Assembly (NCBI GenBank): GCA_014218235.1
Contig: CM024766.1
Coordinates: 67,507,207 to 67,571,206 of the forward strand
DNA length: 64,000 bases
Origin: Colocasia esculenta
Taxonomy: Eukaryota; Streptophyta; Magnoliopsida; Alismatales; Araceae
Reading direction: 5' to 3'
The notes below the pieces were generated by a model, which was not told the origin of the DNA, ran no database searches, and was given only the letters and a program-made list of their open reading frames with translations. The position numbers were made by a program, and so were the translations under genes. Shown piece after piece: positions 21,820 to 32,915 of this stretch (positions are counted from its first letter, which is position 1; each line of letters starts with the position of its first letter).

Positions 21820-23567
21820 GCTTTAGGTACCCAAGTTCTTTTAGGTCCTGGTTGGTTAGTGTCATCAATTTTTCTTTTAATTATCCATTTTTTGTGTTTG
21901 GTTGGACAAGCTATTTTACTATGACCTAGCCTGTTGCAATGGCTACAGCATGTTGTTTTAGTTACCTTTTCATACGGAACATACTTAAAGTTTGATTTAT
22001 ATGAAGTATCTTGTTCAGCTACAAATTTAGGAGTTGGATACGTTTTAGGGTATACTGTTGTATCTTCATTATCTGGGGGTGTATAGCCTAATCCTTGTTT
22101 TCTTTTTCCTGACCGTCTAGCACCTTTTAATATTAAGGAATTTTTCCCGTTGGTGAATTTTTCTAGTGTACTAGATAGTTTTTCATTTTCTTCTATTAGT
22201 GTTTTAATTTCCTTTTTCAATTCGTCTAAGGTTTCTTGTTTTTCTAATTTTATTATTTATTTATTTTTATCTTTTAGATCTTCACATAACAGATCATTTC
22301 TTCTTTTAAGTTCAGTGATTTGTTTCTCCATTTGCTCATTTTCTGATTTTAAATCTGATTTGGTATTTTCTAGGCAAGCAACATTTTTCTTACTAGCTTT
22401 TAGTAATTTAGATACTTCTCTATATTTACTATAAAGTTCATTAAAAGCTTCTTCCAAATCATCTGAATCTGAATCATTACAGGAAGAGAAAGATGAGTCT
22501 GATGTTACCTTTTCTTCAGTGTTGGCCATGAGTGCCAAGTTGGCTTCTTCTTCTTCTTCATTACTTGAGCTTGACTCACTGTCTGAGTCACTACTGTTGT
22601 CCCAAGCCGCTGCCATAGCTTTCTTCTTGAATCTTCTTGGTTTTCTTGAACTTTCCTTCTTTCTGAATTCACTTTTCTTCAGCTTCGGACATTCTGCTCC
22701 CATATGTCCGGGCTTCTTACACTCATAGCATGTAGGCTCAGCTTTCTTTTGATCCTTTCCTTCTGTCTTCTTAAAGTCTTTATTTTTCTTGAAATATCTT
22801 CTACTGGACTGATACTTTTTATTCTTTGCTAGTATTCTTTGTAGCCTTCTTGATAACATTGCTTCTTTGTCTTCGTCGTCTTCATTGCTTTCATTGTTGT
22901 CTGAAAACTCCTCTGACAAGTCTTCTTCAGCTTTGAGAGCATTTGAGTGTTTCTTTCTGCTCGAAGACTCTCCCAGTCTCTCCATGTTGATTTCATGGGC
23001 CATAAGGGACCCGACGAGTTTCTCCAATGACATCCTCTTCAGGTCATTGGCTTCTTCTATAGCTGTTACTTTGGGAGTCCAAGAAGATGGTAGAGATCTC
23101 AGAACTTTTCTTACCATGTCTCCCATTTCGTAAGTCTTTCCAAGACTGGCTAACCCATTTGTGATGTCTATAAATCTGCTAAACATTTGGGTTATTGATT
23201 CTCCTGGCTGCTTCTGAAACCTTTCATATTGTGTCACCAGTATGTCTATCCTGGTTTCTTTGACTTTGTCGGTGCCTTCGTATGTGATCCTGAGCTTTTC
23301 CCACATTTCCATGGCGGATTTGCAGGTGAAAATTCTGTTGAATTCCTTCTTGCTAAGAGCACAGCATAGAATGCTCTTGGCTTTGTAGTTTAGGGAGATC
23401 TTTTTCTTGTCGTCTTCAGTCCACTTATCTCTTTCATTAGTAACCAAAATATCACCTTCTTCAACTATTGACCATATCTGATAGTCGAGACCTTGTAGAA
23501 AATACTCCATTCTTGTTTTCCAATAGGTGTAAACTAACTGACCTTCGGAGTGACCTTGGGCTGCCAT
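21816..23567 (-). pseudogene. Copia-1 gag
   Basis: Starts MAAQGHSEGQ at 23567. UBN2-type Copia gag domain (about residues 10-200; MEYFLQGLDYQIWS, MWEKLRITYEGTDKVKETR, LRSLPSSWTPK), acidic and Lys-rich regions, a first zinc knuckle CYECKKPGHMGAECP, a coiled-coil-like stretch, and a second knuckle CSHCNRLGHSKIACP near 22080-21900. One in-frame TAA at 22257. Ends RTWVPKA just before protease in another frame. Confidence 0.92.
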
Positions 23568-23617
23568 TTGATCTTTTCTCTTCAGATCGTTGGATCTTCT
23601 TCTTTGTCGAAGAGACT

Positions 23618-23630
23618 AGCTCTGATACCA
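23618..23630 (-). other. Primer binding site of Copia-1
   Basis: Minus-strand TGGTATCAGAGCT, matching initiator tRNA-Met, 2 nt from the 5' LTR. Confidence 0.93.
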
Positions 23631-23653
23631 CTTGTTGCCCAGCTAGCAAGCCT

Positions 23654-23672
23654 GGGGGGGGGGGGGGGGGGG
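23654..23672 (+). repeat. 19-G homopolymer near LTR end
   Basis: Nineteen consecutive G; the other LTR has two 7-G runs separated by T at the same place (3451-3465). Prone to slippage, polymerase stalling and assembly error. Confidence 0.9.
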
Positions 23673-24345
23673 ATGAATGGGATTTTAAAAATATTGAGTA
23701 CCTTAAACTTGTTCACAAAACGTTTAACAAAACACACTTCGATGGGTGTTAGTGTTAGTAAAGAAAGATAGTAAACGCAAAGCAAGCACACAGACAACAC
23801 AAGGAATTATCATGGTTCAGACCTCCTCTCCACAGGAGTCCTACGTCCAGTCCCTGAGCAACAACTCAAGATTCCACTACCCAAGGGTACTGTCCCCCTT
23901 ATGGACACTTACACACCCAGTCGCAGCTGGTCTTCTCTTCACAACCCGAAGAGGAAATTACAACACCCTGGAACCCACCAGGTCTTCTTCTCTTTCCTGG
24001 GCAAGAAGGTAGCCCACTTCTTTTACAAGCTCAGAAGCAACCTCCTGGTACAAACCCCAGTGCGGTTCTACACTCAGCTTCCCAGCTAATCTTCCTTCTA
24101 CCCGAAGGGAACAAACACAAGAAAAATGCTAATGAAAATAAGCCCCTAGATCAAGCTTAAACAATGCTGGATCTGAAGCTAAGACTGAGAGTAGAAAGGT
24201 CTACAAGACATGAACTCTCTCAGTACTAAAGGCTCTCTCAAGGATCTACACTGAACTCAGAGAGCAAGAGCTAGGACAAATGAGAGTGAGAACTATGCTC
24301 TTCAGAATGCTCGCAGAGGGCTTGAAAGATTGTCGTAAGCACTGT

Positions 24346-27300
24346 TGTAACGACCCTCTTCATACCGGTACGATTATACCAATCCCCATCGGTATAAAGG
24401 GTGTCGTCACAGTGGGACATGTACCCAGCACTAGCCGATAGGTTGAAAAGTACGTGAATAGCAATTTACCACATCGGAGTTTGAAATAAACAATTCGACT
24501 TTAGTACATCACCATCACATATTCCACAGTCTATATAGCAAAATAAGTTGACAACACCCACATTGTTTCATGATAATGGAATTACATTGTCCAAAATAAT
24601 TGTCCATTCAACATATTGGTAAAACTGTGGAAAAGAAAAGTACAACTAAAATCTACTCCTCACGAGCTACTCCTTCAATAGATCGACCTTCGCTACGCCT
24701 TCCTCCAAAGTAGTAACACCTGTGTCACCTGTACGCCGAAGCAAGGGTGAGTCCAAAGACTCAGCAAGTAAAATAAAGCCTTGATCTCAAACATGCCACA
24801 TTCACATTTAGCTATTAAACACTAGGGAATACACACTATCTTTCAAATTACAAGAAAAGACATGGATCATACTTTTAGCTATCAACACATTTCCAAATCA
24901 TTTAACCATGCTTTGTTCTATCACATATTCATTCTAAATCATGGATGCTAATGTTATACACTTATGCATACTCTCCACACCTAACATGTAACATGAAACA
25001 TTCATCCACACATCAATCCATTTCATGGTGAAATTTTAGAACTAGAACATGGAAGTTGACATAAGGAAATGAACAACTTAACATGATGATTATTGACTCT
25101 TCACATCTACTTTTCATACGAAAGTTCACATTTCACTTGCTGTTTTTGATGTAAATAAACCTCATGTGCATGGTTTCATAGCTCTTAGCATGAATTGTAA
25201 AGTCTAGAACATAGTCAAGTTGATTGGCAGATCTAAACAATTTAAACATGAAACTCTACACGATTTACTCATCACACCTAGCATGGAATCTAACTATTTT
25301 CTCCTATGTTTTTCACATTCCTAACCATGCTTTACTTGTTGTTTTAACATGAATTAAATTTAATTGCATGGAATTAGATTTATTCGCACACAATCTCATT
25401 CATTAGGTAGCTTTTCCTACTTATTGTCCGTATTACACGACTAATCATGGTCGCATATGTTTATTTACATGCACCATCACATGAATGGAAATAATTTACA
25501 TGACATGATGCTATACATGATATTGCAATGATGCTAAGCATGATATTGCAATGATGCTAAACATGATATTGCGACGAAGGTAACCAATACATGAAATTTC
25601 GTGAACATATTGCATTAACATATTAATAAGTCTTCACATGCAAGCACATTCTTATTAATACTAATTTTTCCCTTACTTAACTTTTCACATAACCCTCACA
25701 TTACTTACTCTTCCATTTTCACATACTGCATATCAGGTCATTTGTACTCATCACATGACACTTTTTGCATATCATCATGCACTTACTCATATTCCAATAA
25801 TTTAAGGTGCCATGACACATAGTCCTAACTACTTATAGAGGACACAAACAAATGTCTCATACTCAACTCATCGCATCTCATAACACATACTCATGTCACA
25901 TAACTCATATCACATACTCACCACCTAGGCAATGTAGTGGTGAATCTTGGTAACTACGCAGACCGGGAGAAGCACTCTCCACCCTGTCTAGTGGTACTTG
26001 TCCACCTCCAGGTTTTCCCCAATGCCCTTGGGACAAATTTTTTACACATAGAGCTTTCCATAGGAACTTTTCTATGTACGGCTCTCGAGGCCTCTAGGGT
26101 AGCAGTGTCATTCTTGGCCCAATTATTACGCATTTACTTATTCGCATTTTTCTCTCATTATGCACACACTTTACATAAGTCACTTAATCACTTTACATAC
26201 ACTAGTGATCAATTATTCATAACTTCAGTTAACCTAATCTAGATGCTACTACCAGTAGAGTTTAAACAATCAGTAATTTACACTAATCAGGTTGGATAAA
26301 CACACTATTAATCAAAATCATGATAGCATGCTTTAAGGGCTCATTTTCGCATGGAAATTTCACAACATACTCTACGATTATCTAAATCACACGAAAATTT
26401 GTCCACACACTGATTGCAGGGTTGAGATTACTCATGCAAATTCTCACAATTTTCTGAATTACATAATTTTTACATAAATTAAAATCCTCATTAGCATGCC
26501 ACTCATAATTCAATTTATCATGCAAGTACAACATCAAAGTCAGATCTAACAGTCCACTAACCTGCATCTAACATTCATTTTATCATGGAAATTTTCCCTA
26601 AATTTATCGGACATCATGCGATTTACTGGAATTTAAAACAACCTCAAACATGATTTCTATTTCTGATGCATAATCATAAAGAATTTCCATGGTCAAGGAA
26701 AAATTCCAAGTTTTGCAGAGCATGGACTGACAGGTACACACATGGTCTAGACAAATTAGGGCATTAAATTTCCTCGTGGATCAGGTAGACAACATTTTTA
26801 ACGCAAACGAGGTCTCATCTAATTTGCATTTATAAATGTAACCATTTATACTATTTACAGAAAATTCACCCTACTTCCACAACTCATTCTATTATCTGTA
26901 TTACATAACACATCACATTTACATTATATCCTTATGCGTCAAATTCTGGGAAAATAATCATATAAGGCAGAACAGTTCTCTGTTCTGTCTAGATGAACTA
27001 GATGGCAAGGTATGGCCGTTCACATGAGTTAACGGCAACATCGTTTGCCGCCAGGTGGAGATCTTAATGGCAAGAGAGCTTGACGTTAAGTTCCTGTCTG
27101 TGCAGACACACAGACCAAACTCCCAAGATGGGCGAATGTGGGGTTCCAGGACTCGAGGAAAAATCTGCAAAAATACTAAAACTCAAGGGGACATGTGGGG
27201 GATCAAGGTCTAGGTTTACTTGCCTCTCTAAAAACCTCCAAGGGGATCAAAATAGGCGGTGAAGCTCTCCTTGGGCAGTCCCAAGAAGCCTCCAAAACAC

Positions 27301-28065
27301 CTTCACTCCATCTTCTGTGGTGTTGTAGCTTCCAGTCCGAGGTCGGGGAAGCCTTCTCCTATGTCCAAGCTAGCTTCTAGTTGCTGTAGATCACCGGATG
27401 AAGCTCCAATCCACCGGATCTGAGCTCTCAAGGTTCAAGTTTTCTCACAGGGCTTAGGGTTTCTCTCCTTCTTCTTGCAAAGAGCCAAGAGAGGGTCTTG
27501 TGGTTGCAAAAGGGGTTTGTTTATAGGAGGGAGACCTCTTGTCTCACCCAGAAGGTGATGTGAAGGGCTCAGAGCCGTTGGGGACATCTCCCCAATGGCT
27601 GAGCTTGCTTCTTCCGGAGTTCCGGGGTTTGCAGCGCACTGAGATTCAGTGATATTAACGTCCACATACATGGCCGTTCATTTAGGTATTAACGTCCAAA
27701 GATGTTGACGTTGACTATCATGGACGTCCACCATGTTGACGCCAACTGCTCTTCGGCCAGAGCTCAAAACATGCAGAAAATCCATGCGTACGATGTATAT
27801 ATACATGCAATATGTATATGATATGATGTACACCCTACCACAAATGCAACATACAATATTTATAATCTAATTATACACATGCGCACATAAGTATAACTAG
27901 CTAATATGTACGTAGATATTTACATACATGCATTCACATACATGAATTCACACAACATAGATAAAGCAACAAAATTCGAGGGCCTTACACCCTCTACATA
28001 TGCTATGAACACAACAAGTGAATACCCAACACACCATATAAAAGAACAAAATTCGGGGCCTAACA
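24346..28065 (-). mobile_element. LTR-A: solo Gypsy LTR inside Copia-1 5' LTR
   Basis: 3,720-bp insertion starting TGTAACGACCC and ending GGGCCTAACA, with imperfect flanks ACTGT/ACTAT (the terminal A may be shared). No coding region, PBS or PPT is present, so it is a solo LTR left by LTR-LTR recombination. Start, end and internal stretches (CGGTACG..TATACC; CCTGTACGCCGAAGCAAG) resemble the Gypsy-2 LTRs, so it is a related family. A minus-strand TATA-like CCTATAAACAAAC lies near 27520. GACGTCCA/TGGACG and AACGGC/GCCGTT half-words occur at about 27010-27090 and 27655-27750. Confidence 0.88.
25516..25576 (+). repeat. 23-bp tandem repeat in LTR-A
   Basis: About 2.6 copies of a 23-bp unit (CATGATATTGCAATGATGCT...) starting at 25516, 25539 and 25562. 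Confidence 0.85.
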
Positions 28066-28113
28066 CTATAATTGTGAGTGTTGTTCTATTCTTGATCTGG
28101 AGCTTAAGTCTTC

Positions 28114-28123
28114 TATTTATATC
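28114..28123 (-). promoter_or_regulatory. TATA box of Copia-1 5' LTR
   Basis: Minus-strand GATATAAATAG-type TATA. LTR-A starts only about 50 bp downstream (28065), near the expected start of transcription, so any Copia-1 transcript would run straight into LTR-A. Confidence 0.6.
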
Positions 28124-28579
28124 TTCAATTTGAAAATTTAACGTTGAAGTTTCCGTTGTCTCTAAGCTCTGGTATACGTTAGACTGCATGGTCCTGTAGA
28201 GCTTCCCGTTCAACGGTCTTTAGCCTTCCATGCACGCAAAGAGAGATGATCTTCAGATATATCCTTTGGCTTTTATTGTGTCCAACGTTGTATGAGAAGT
28301 GTTGTCAGAGACCTGCATGCATTAAATGCTAAACAATAGACAGCTAGACTATCTCTTGTTACCAGTCAACGTTAGAATGAATATTCACCAAAAATAGAAA
28401 TGTCATTTTGCTCTTCTAAAAAGATGCTTACAGGATAAGTATGGAAATAGAAGATATCGTTTGCATGCACTGCAGTGATACGTTCAGTCATAATAAATGC
28501 ATGGTTGTCAGAAATATATACGTGAAGACTTTGACTTTTCAACGAACTCAGAAATGAGTTCAAATATCAAGATGTTATA

Positions 28580-29415
28580 TTCCATGAAATCGTTATATGC
28601 ATGACTTATGAAATTGTTATGCAAAGGAGACGCTATCCATGTAAATCGTTATGCATTCATAAGCAAACCGATGCACATACAAATCATTATGCATTAATAA
28701 CCAAATCGTTGTAGAGACAAATCGTTATGATATTATCAGCAAGTTGTCAGAGACAAAACGATGTGAGCAAATCGTTGTTTGCTGTATCGAATCGTTACGG
28801 CGACTAAGTCGTTATGTAACTAAACGAATCGTTACAATGACAAAGTCGTTGTGTAACTTATCGAATCGTTACAAGGATCAAATCGTTATGAGACTTAACG
28901 AGTCGTTGTGCAGCCGAAATCGTTGTGAGTGCAAATCGTTGTTCTCACTTAAGAAATCGTTGTGAGAGCAAATCGTTATTCTCACTTAAGAAACCGATGC
29001 GATAATCAAATCGTTGTGAGAGCAAATTGTTGTTCTCACTTAAGAAATCGTTGTGATAACCAAATCGTTGTGAGAGCAAATCGTTGTTCTCACTTAAGAA
29101 ATCGATACGATAACCAAATCATTGTGAAACAAATCGATGTGATCTCTTAGCGAATCGTTATGAGAGGCAAATCGTTGTGATCTCTTACCTAATTGTTATG
29201 AGAGGCGAATCATTGCGATCTCTTATCGAATCGTTATGAGATAGACTGTAATAGAGTAGCAATGACTTATGAAATCGTTATAGAACCAAAATCGATGTGA
29301 ATGAGGAAATCATTATACTTCTAAGGAAATCGTTATAAAGTCATAAAATCGATGTGATGTGCAATCGTTATGACTTACAGTGAAATCGTCATGGCTTTAC
29401 TGAAATCGTTATGAC
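28580..29415. repeat. ATCGTT word ladder in Copia-1 5' LTR
   Basis: Second copy of the ladder at 4650-5545, with some words gained or lost but the same hairpin units (GTGAGA...TCTCAC near 28970 and 29075). Confidence 0.82.
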
Positions 29416-29631
29416 ACAGAAGAAAGTCGATGTGTACTTAAATTTGATGCTTTAAACTTACATTTTTACAATGTGAAGGATACTTACCTATTTAGATTGT
29501 TTTCTCTTGTTTTATTTCCTGTGCTCAAATCTCATAGAAAATATGTTAAATTAACCTTTTATCAAAGTTTTGTTAATCACCAAAATAGATATGTAATTAA
29601 TGGAAATTACATGGGGATAAACTGATCATCA

Positions 29632-30629
29632 ATAACTTCTAGAATATGGAGCTTTATTTCAGTTACTAATACCTCTTCTGCATTGGGGTTTGTCTCTCTT
29701 CACTGTCTTCTTCTCATGCTGTGGGAGATTTGGAAGGGGAGATGCGGGAAGAGATTTGATAACAAGGTGCCTTCAGTAGGTGCAGCGATCAGAAGCATTA
29801 ATAATATAGTTGCTCACTCTCTTTCTTCAGTCCAGTTCAAAGTGGTGCCTTCTACTCATGACATGCAGGTCCTTATGTCATTTGGGTTTTCTGCAAATTT
29901 TTTAGCAAACAGCTTAAGCTTATTCGCTAGATACCTCCGATAACTCACTATTGTTTGAATGTCGATGGGGAAAGCAAAGGAAGCCCAGGTGTCTGTGGGG
30001 GTGGTGGTTGCATTCGGGATAAGAAGGGAGCAGTGGTGGCGGCATTTTCTCATTTTTATGGTTACGAAAATAGCATCATTGCAGAAGCTAGAGCACTCTG
30101 TGATGGCATCCGTCTGGTAGATTCCTTGGGCATTCAAATTTCTATTATATATTCAAATTCTTTAGCTTTGGTGAATTCAATGAATTCTGGTAAATTCCCT
30201 TCTTGGCAAGCTTATCTTTAGTGGCGTGAAGCTTATTCCATGATCCATAAGAAGAACCTTTATATCACCCATATTTATCGGGAGGCAAATTAGGTGGCGG
30301 ATGGCTTAGCTAACTTCGGATGTTTGTCCAAGGAAAACATGATTTACTGGGGATCTAGTAGAATACCACTTAATTGTAAAGGTCCTTTACTTTTGGACAA
30401 AACCGGTTTACCTCATGTTAGACTTCTGTAAGTGGGTGTCCTGGTGCTCTTTTCATTTCAGATGTCTAGGGCTTGCCCGATTGGTGGTTGTACTCCTTCT
30501 TTTCTTATATATATTTTCAGACCCACACCTCTTGCTGGTGGAGTGGGAACATTCTTCCCCTCTGGGGGAGGGTGCACTCTCCTAGCCTTAGAGGCCTGAG
30601 GACCAATTTTGATTTTAAAAAAAAATAAA
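29632..30629 (+). mobile_element. L1-type LINE, 3' segment with poly-A
   Basis: Continuation of 1-3429 after Copia-1, beginning with TSD ATAAC. Carries the RNase H end of ORF2, a 3' UTR (about 30433-30616) and an A-rich tail at 30617-30628. Beyond lies the Gypsy-type LTR fragment that was the LINE's target. Confidence 0.9.
29637..30432 (+). pseudogene. LINE ORF2 C-terminus: RNase H
   Basis: Continues the ORF2 frame: zinc-binding region end (LLMLWEIWKGRCGKRFD), then plant-type RNase H after a small shift near 29943: LNVDGESKGSPGVCGGGG, AEARALCDGI, SNSLALVN, VADGLANFG. In-frame stops at about 30221 and 30292. Presence of an RNase H in a LINE is known for many plant L1 lineages. Confidence 0.9.
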
Positions 30630-31787
30630 GTGTAAATTGCGTCGTTATGCTGCCGAAATTCTCTCTTGACTATTGTTATCATGAAATCATGTTCACATGC
30701 CTTGTTTACATTGAAATCATCATGAACATGATATTGAAATGTTTACTTCTTGAAACACTTATTATTGGCCATGAACGACTGTGGGTATCTACATTTAAAA
30801 ATCGTACGATGTTGATCAGGCACGGCGAGTGTCCAAGGGCTCCAGTCTAGCCCCAACGACGGAGAGTCATAAATATACTGTTAACCATGGGGTATAATGA
30901 TTACTGGCATTGCATCTGTGTTGGGAAATAGTGTCGTGTTGAATGATAGATACAATAACCACATACACGTGTCCTAGTGTGCATTCCAAGGTGGCATAGA
31001 TCCTTAGTGCACATTAGTGTCTTCATGCCTGATTAAGTGTTAAGTGATAAAAGTTCATGCTCGTGCGTGCTTGCTTGCGTGATATGGCCATCCTGGATTT
31101 ATTGCAAATAAGTGACATCTTACGTTCTTGCAAACTATTGACATCTCGCGTTCTTATAATTAAGTGATATCTTGCGTTCTTGTACATACTGCTAATGCTA
31201 TCTTGTTACATCATTCTAGATCTTGTTCAATCACTCTTGTCCAACCTATCTTGTTCACATATCGTGTTCAATTAGGTTTATCGTACATGCATATCTAGAT
31301 ATTCATGCTTGCCTAGTTCTAAAATTTTAATCACTTATATCATTGCCCGCACATTTAGATATAAATCCTACTAGGGTAGTTTGCCCATTCCCTACTTTTC
31401 AACATCATAGGCGACATTGATGAGGAAGCTGAAGGTCAAGACTTTGAAGGGAATACATCGGAGTGATGAGCGTGTTCCGACCATAGTGTCTATTATTAGT
31501 GACTTTGAGTGTTAGAGCAATGTAGTAGGAAGTGAGGCTATATGTACTTTGCCTTTTTATTGAGTCTTAGTCTTGTAATCTAACAATGAAAGAGTATGTG
31601 TCGGTAATATTATGAAATTTGAATACAAGATTAGTTGTGTTCATCATTTGGGTCCTATTATTATTATGCATGTGTTGTTACACATCTAGTGCTCGCTAGC
31701 TAGAGGCTTATTTGCCGACTGCTTACGTCTCAGAATATCAATTTTTAACTCTAAATATTTTCGCTGCATAATTCTCGGGACGTGACA
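30630..31787. mobile_element. 3' portion of a Gypsy-type LTR (host of the LINE)
   Basis: Non-coding 1.16 kb ending CGGGACGTGACA, like the end of LTR-B (TTAGGACGTGACA). It interrupts the antisense gene of the neighbouring Tat-type element at 31787/31788. The other end of this LTR, and whether it is solo, lie left of the window beyond the LINE. Confidence 0.6.
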
Positions 31788-32410
31788 CGTTGCCCTCATC
31801 CGCTCCATGCAGAGGACCTCCCCGAACCCCATCTCCTCTAGTCTCCCCCTCTGGAATGCCAAGAGGGCCAAGTAGATAGCCAACACCAGGAGCAAGGAGA
31901 CCTTGGCCTCATCTTGGCCTGCAAGCAATGAAAGGAAGCAAACTAATCAGAAATCAAGCAACTCATAACTCTTGGCTGAGGTCGCATCAACCCTATGGGT
32001 CGCAACCTTGTCGCGATGCCCTGATGAGACGGGACCATGTCACGACACCTTATCGGGTCGCGACCTTATCATGATGGGCATTGGCCATCGCGATAATGTT
32101 GCTACCTCTGACCGCGCCGTGACAATGCTATCGCAACAAGGCGGGTTGTTGCGTTCTCAGTCGACCAATCGACCGAAGCAATCCTTCTCCGGTGGCGGTC
32201 CTCTTGGGCATATTGCCCTACATACGCCCTCGGTGGGGCCTCCTCACGCTCAATCACATACAAATTAAGGGTCTAGGGCACCAGGAGACCTACCTTCTTC
32301 ATGGCTTTTTCTTGAGCTTCGGAGGCCCCCTCCATGTCTACTGTCGGTGCTTCCTCCTTTGCCATCTCCACTTCCGGTACCTCCTCGGCCGTCGGAGCCA
32401 CCTTCTCCTG
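31788..32410 (-). pseudogene. Tat-type antisense gene, distal exons (tentative)
   Basis: Two coding-like pieces on the minus strand: an acidic stretch (about 32400-32305; EVEMAKEEAPTVDMEGASEAQEKAMKK) ending at a possible donor AAG|GTAGGT, and AKVSLLLVLAIYLALLAFQ...EVLCMERMRAT (31928-31788) after a possible acceptor TTGCAG. The second piece is cut by the LTR at 31787. The would-be intron holds the GTCGCGAC ladder. Function unknown; exon structure is inferred. Confidence 0.4.
31981..32137. repeat. GTCGCGAC ladder I (18/11 bp)
   Basis: Copies of GTCGCGAC or close variants start at 31981, 31999, 32010, 32028, 32039, 32057, 32068, 32087 and 32116: spacings 18, 11, 18, 11, 18, 11, 19, 29. Intervening bases are not conserved. 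Confidence 0.88.
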
Positions 32411-32659
32411 ACGTCAGACCCTCCTCGCCGTCAGTTTCTTCGCCCTCTCACCACCGTGGGAAACGCCGTCGGCGTTTCCCTCTTCCATTGCCAAGGATAG
32501 AAAGAGGGAGAATGAAAGAGAGTGGGAGGAAGAGGAACAAGAGAGAAAGGTCATCAGAGAGCAAGGTTGTTGAAGCCAAGATCGCCGGAGAGAAAAAAGG
32601 AGTTTGAATGCTGGAAGGGAGAAAGAGGGGACCACTGCATTTTTGAACTCTCGGGTAGA

Positions 32660-32772
32660 GTCGTGACAATCATAGATGATGCCTTAAGGTCGCGACACAC
32701 TACCTGGTCATGACAAGGTCGTGCCCTCTATAGGCGTCGCGACATTAAGGCGACGACTAGATCCATCGCGAC
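32660..32772. repeat. GTCGCGAC ladder II (18/11 bp)
   Basis: Words at 32660, 32689, 32707, 32718, 32736, 32747 (weak) and 32765: spacings 29, 18, 11, 18, 11, 18. Same register as ladders I and III. Confidence 0.86.
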
Positions 32773-32915
32773 ATTGCTCATGTAGCACAGAACAGTGAAG
32801 AAAATTCAATTGTATTAATTCAATACTCCAAACAATCTCAAATCATGTCTGTACCTAATCAAAGCTCAATAAACGATCATTTTCATACCCTACCTACCAC
32901 CTGTTACAATTCAAG

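Larger units (their letters stand above)
3430..29631 (-). mobile_element. Copia-1: SIRE-type Ty1/Copia element with extra ORF
   Basis: Full-length minus-strand LTR retrotransposon of about 26.2 kb, of which about 12.2 kb is inserted Gypsy-1 (9562-18071) and LTR-A (24346-28065). Order on the minus strand: 5' LTR (29631-23633), PBS, gag, protease, integrase, RT, RNase H, extra ORF, PPT, 3' LTR (5747-3430). LTRs begin TGTTGCCC and end GATCATCA. Perfect 5-bp TSD ATAAC. RT sequence around YVDDIIFGSTDES and MMGELNYFLGLQIKQ, together with a long ORF after pol, resembles the SIRE lineage; that lineage call is from family knowledge, not a tree. Confidence 0.94.
23633..29631 (-). repeat. Copia-1 5' LTR, split by LTR-A
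   Basis: LTR parts 23633-24345 and 28066-29631 add up to about 2.28 kb, close to the 2318 bp of the 3' LTR. LTR-A occupies the gap. Ends GATCATCA at 29631 beside TSD ATAAC. More diverged from its partner than the Gypsy-1 LTRs are, in keeping with Copia-1 being the older host. Confidence 0.93.

Noticed and set aside
30630..31787. Host intergenic DNA or promoter
   Set aside because: Ends in the same GGACGTGACA as LTR-B and interrupts the antisense reading frame, so an LTR fragment is more likely.
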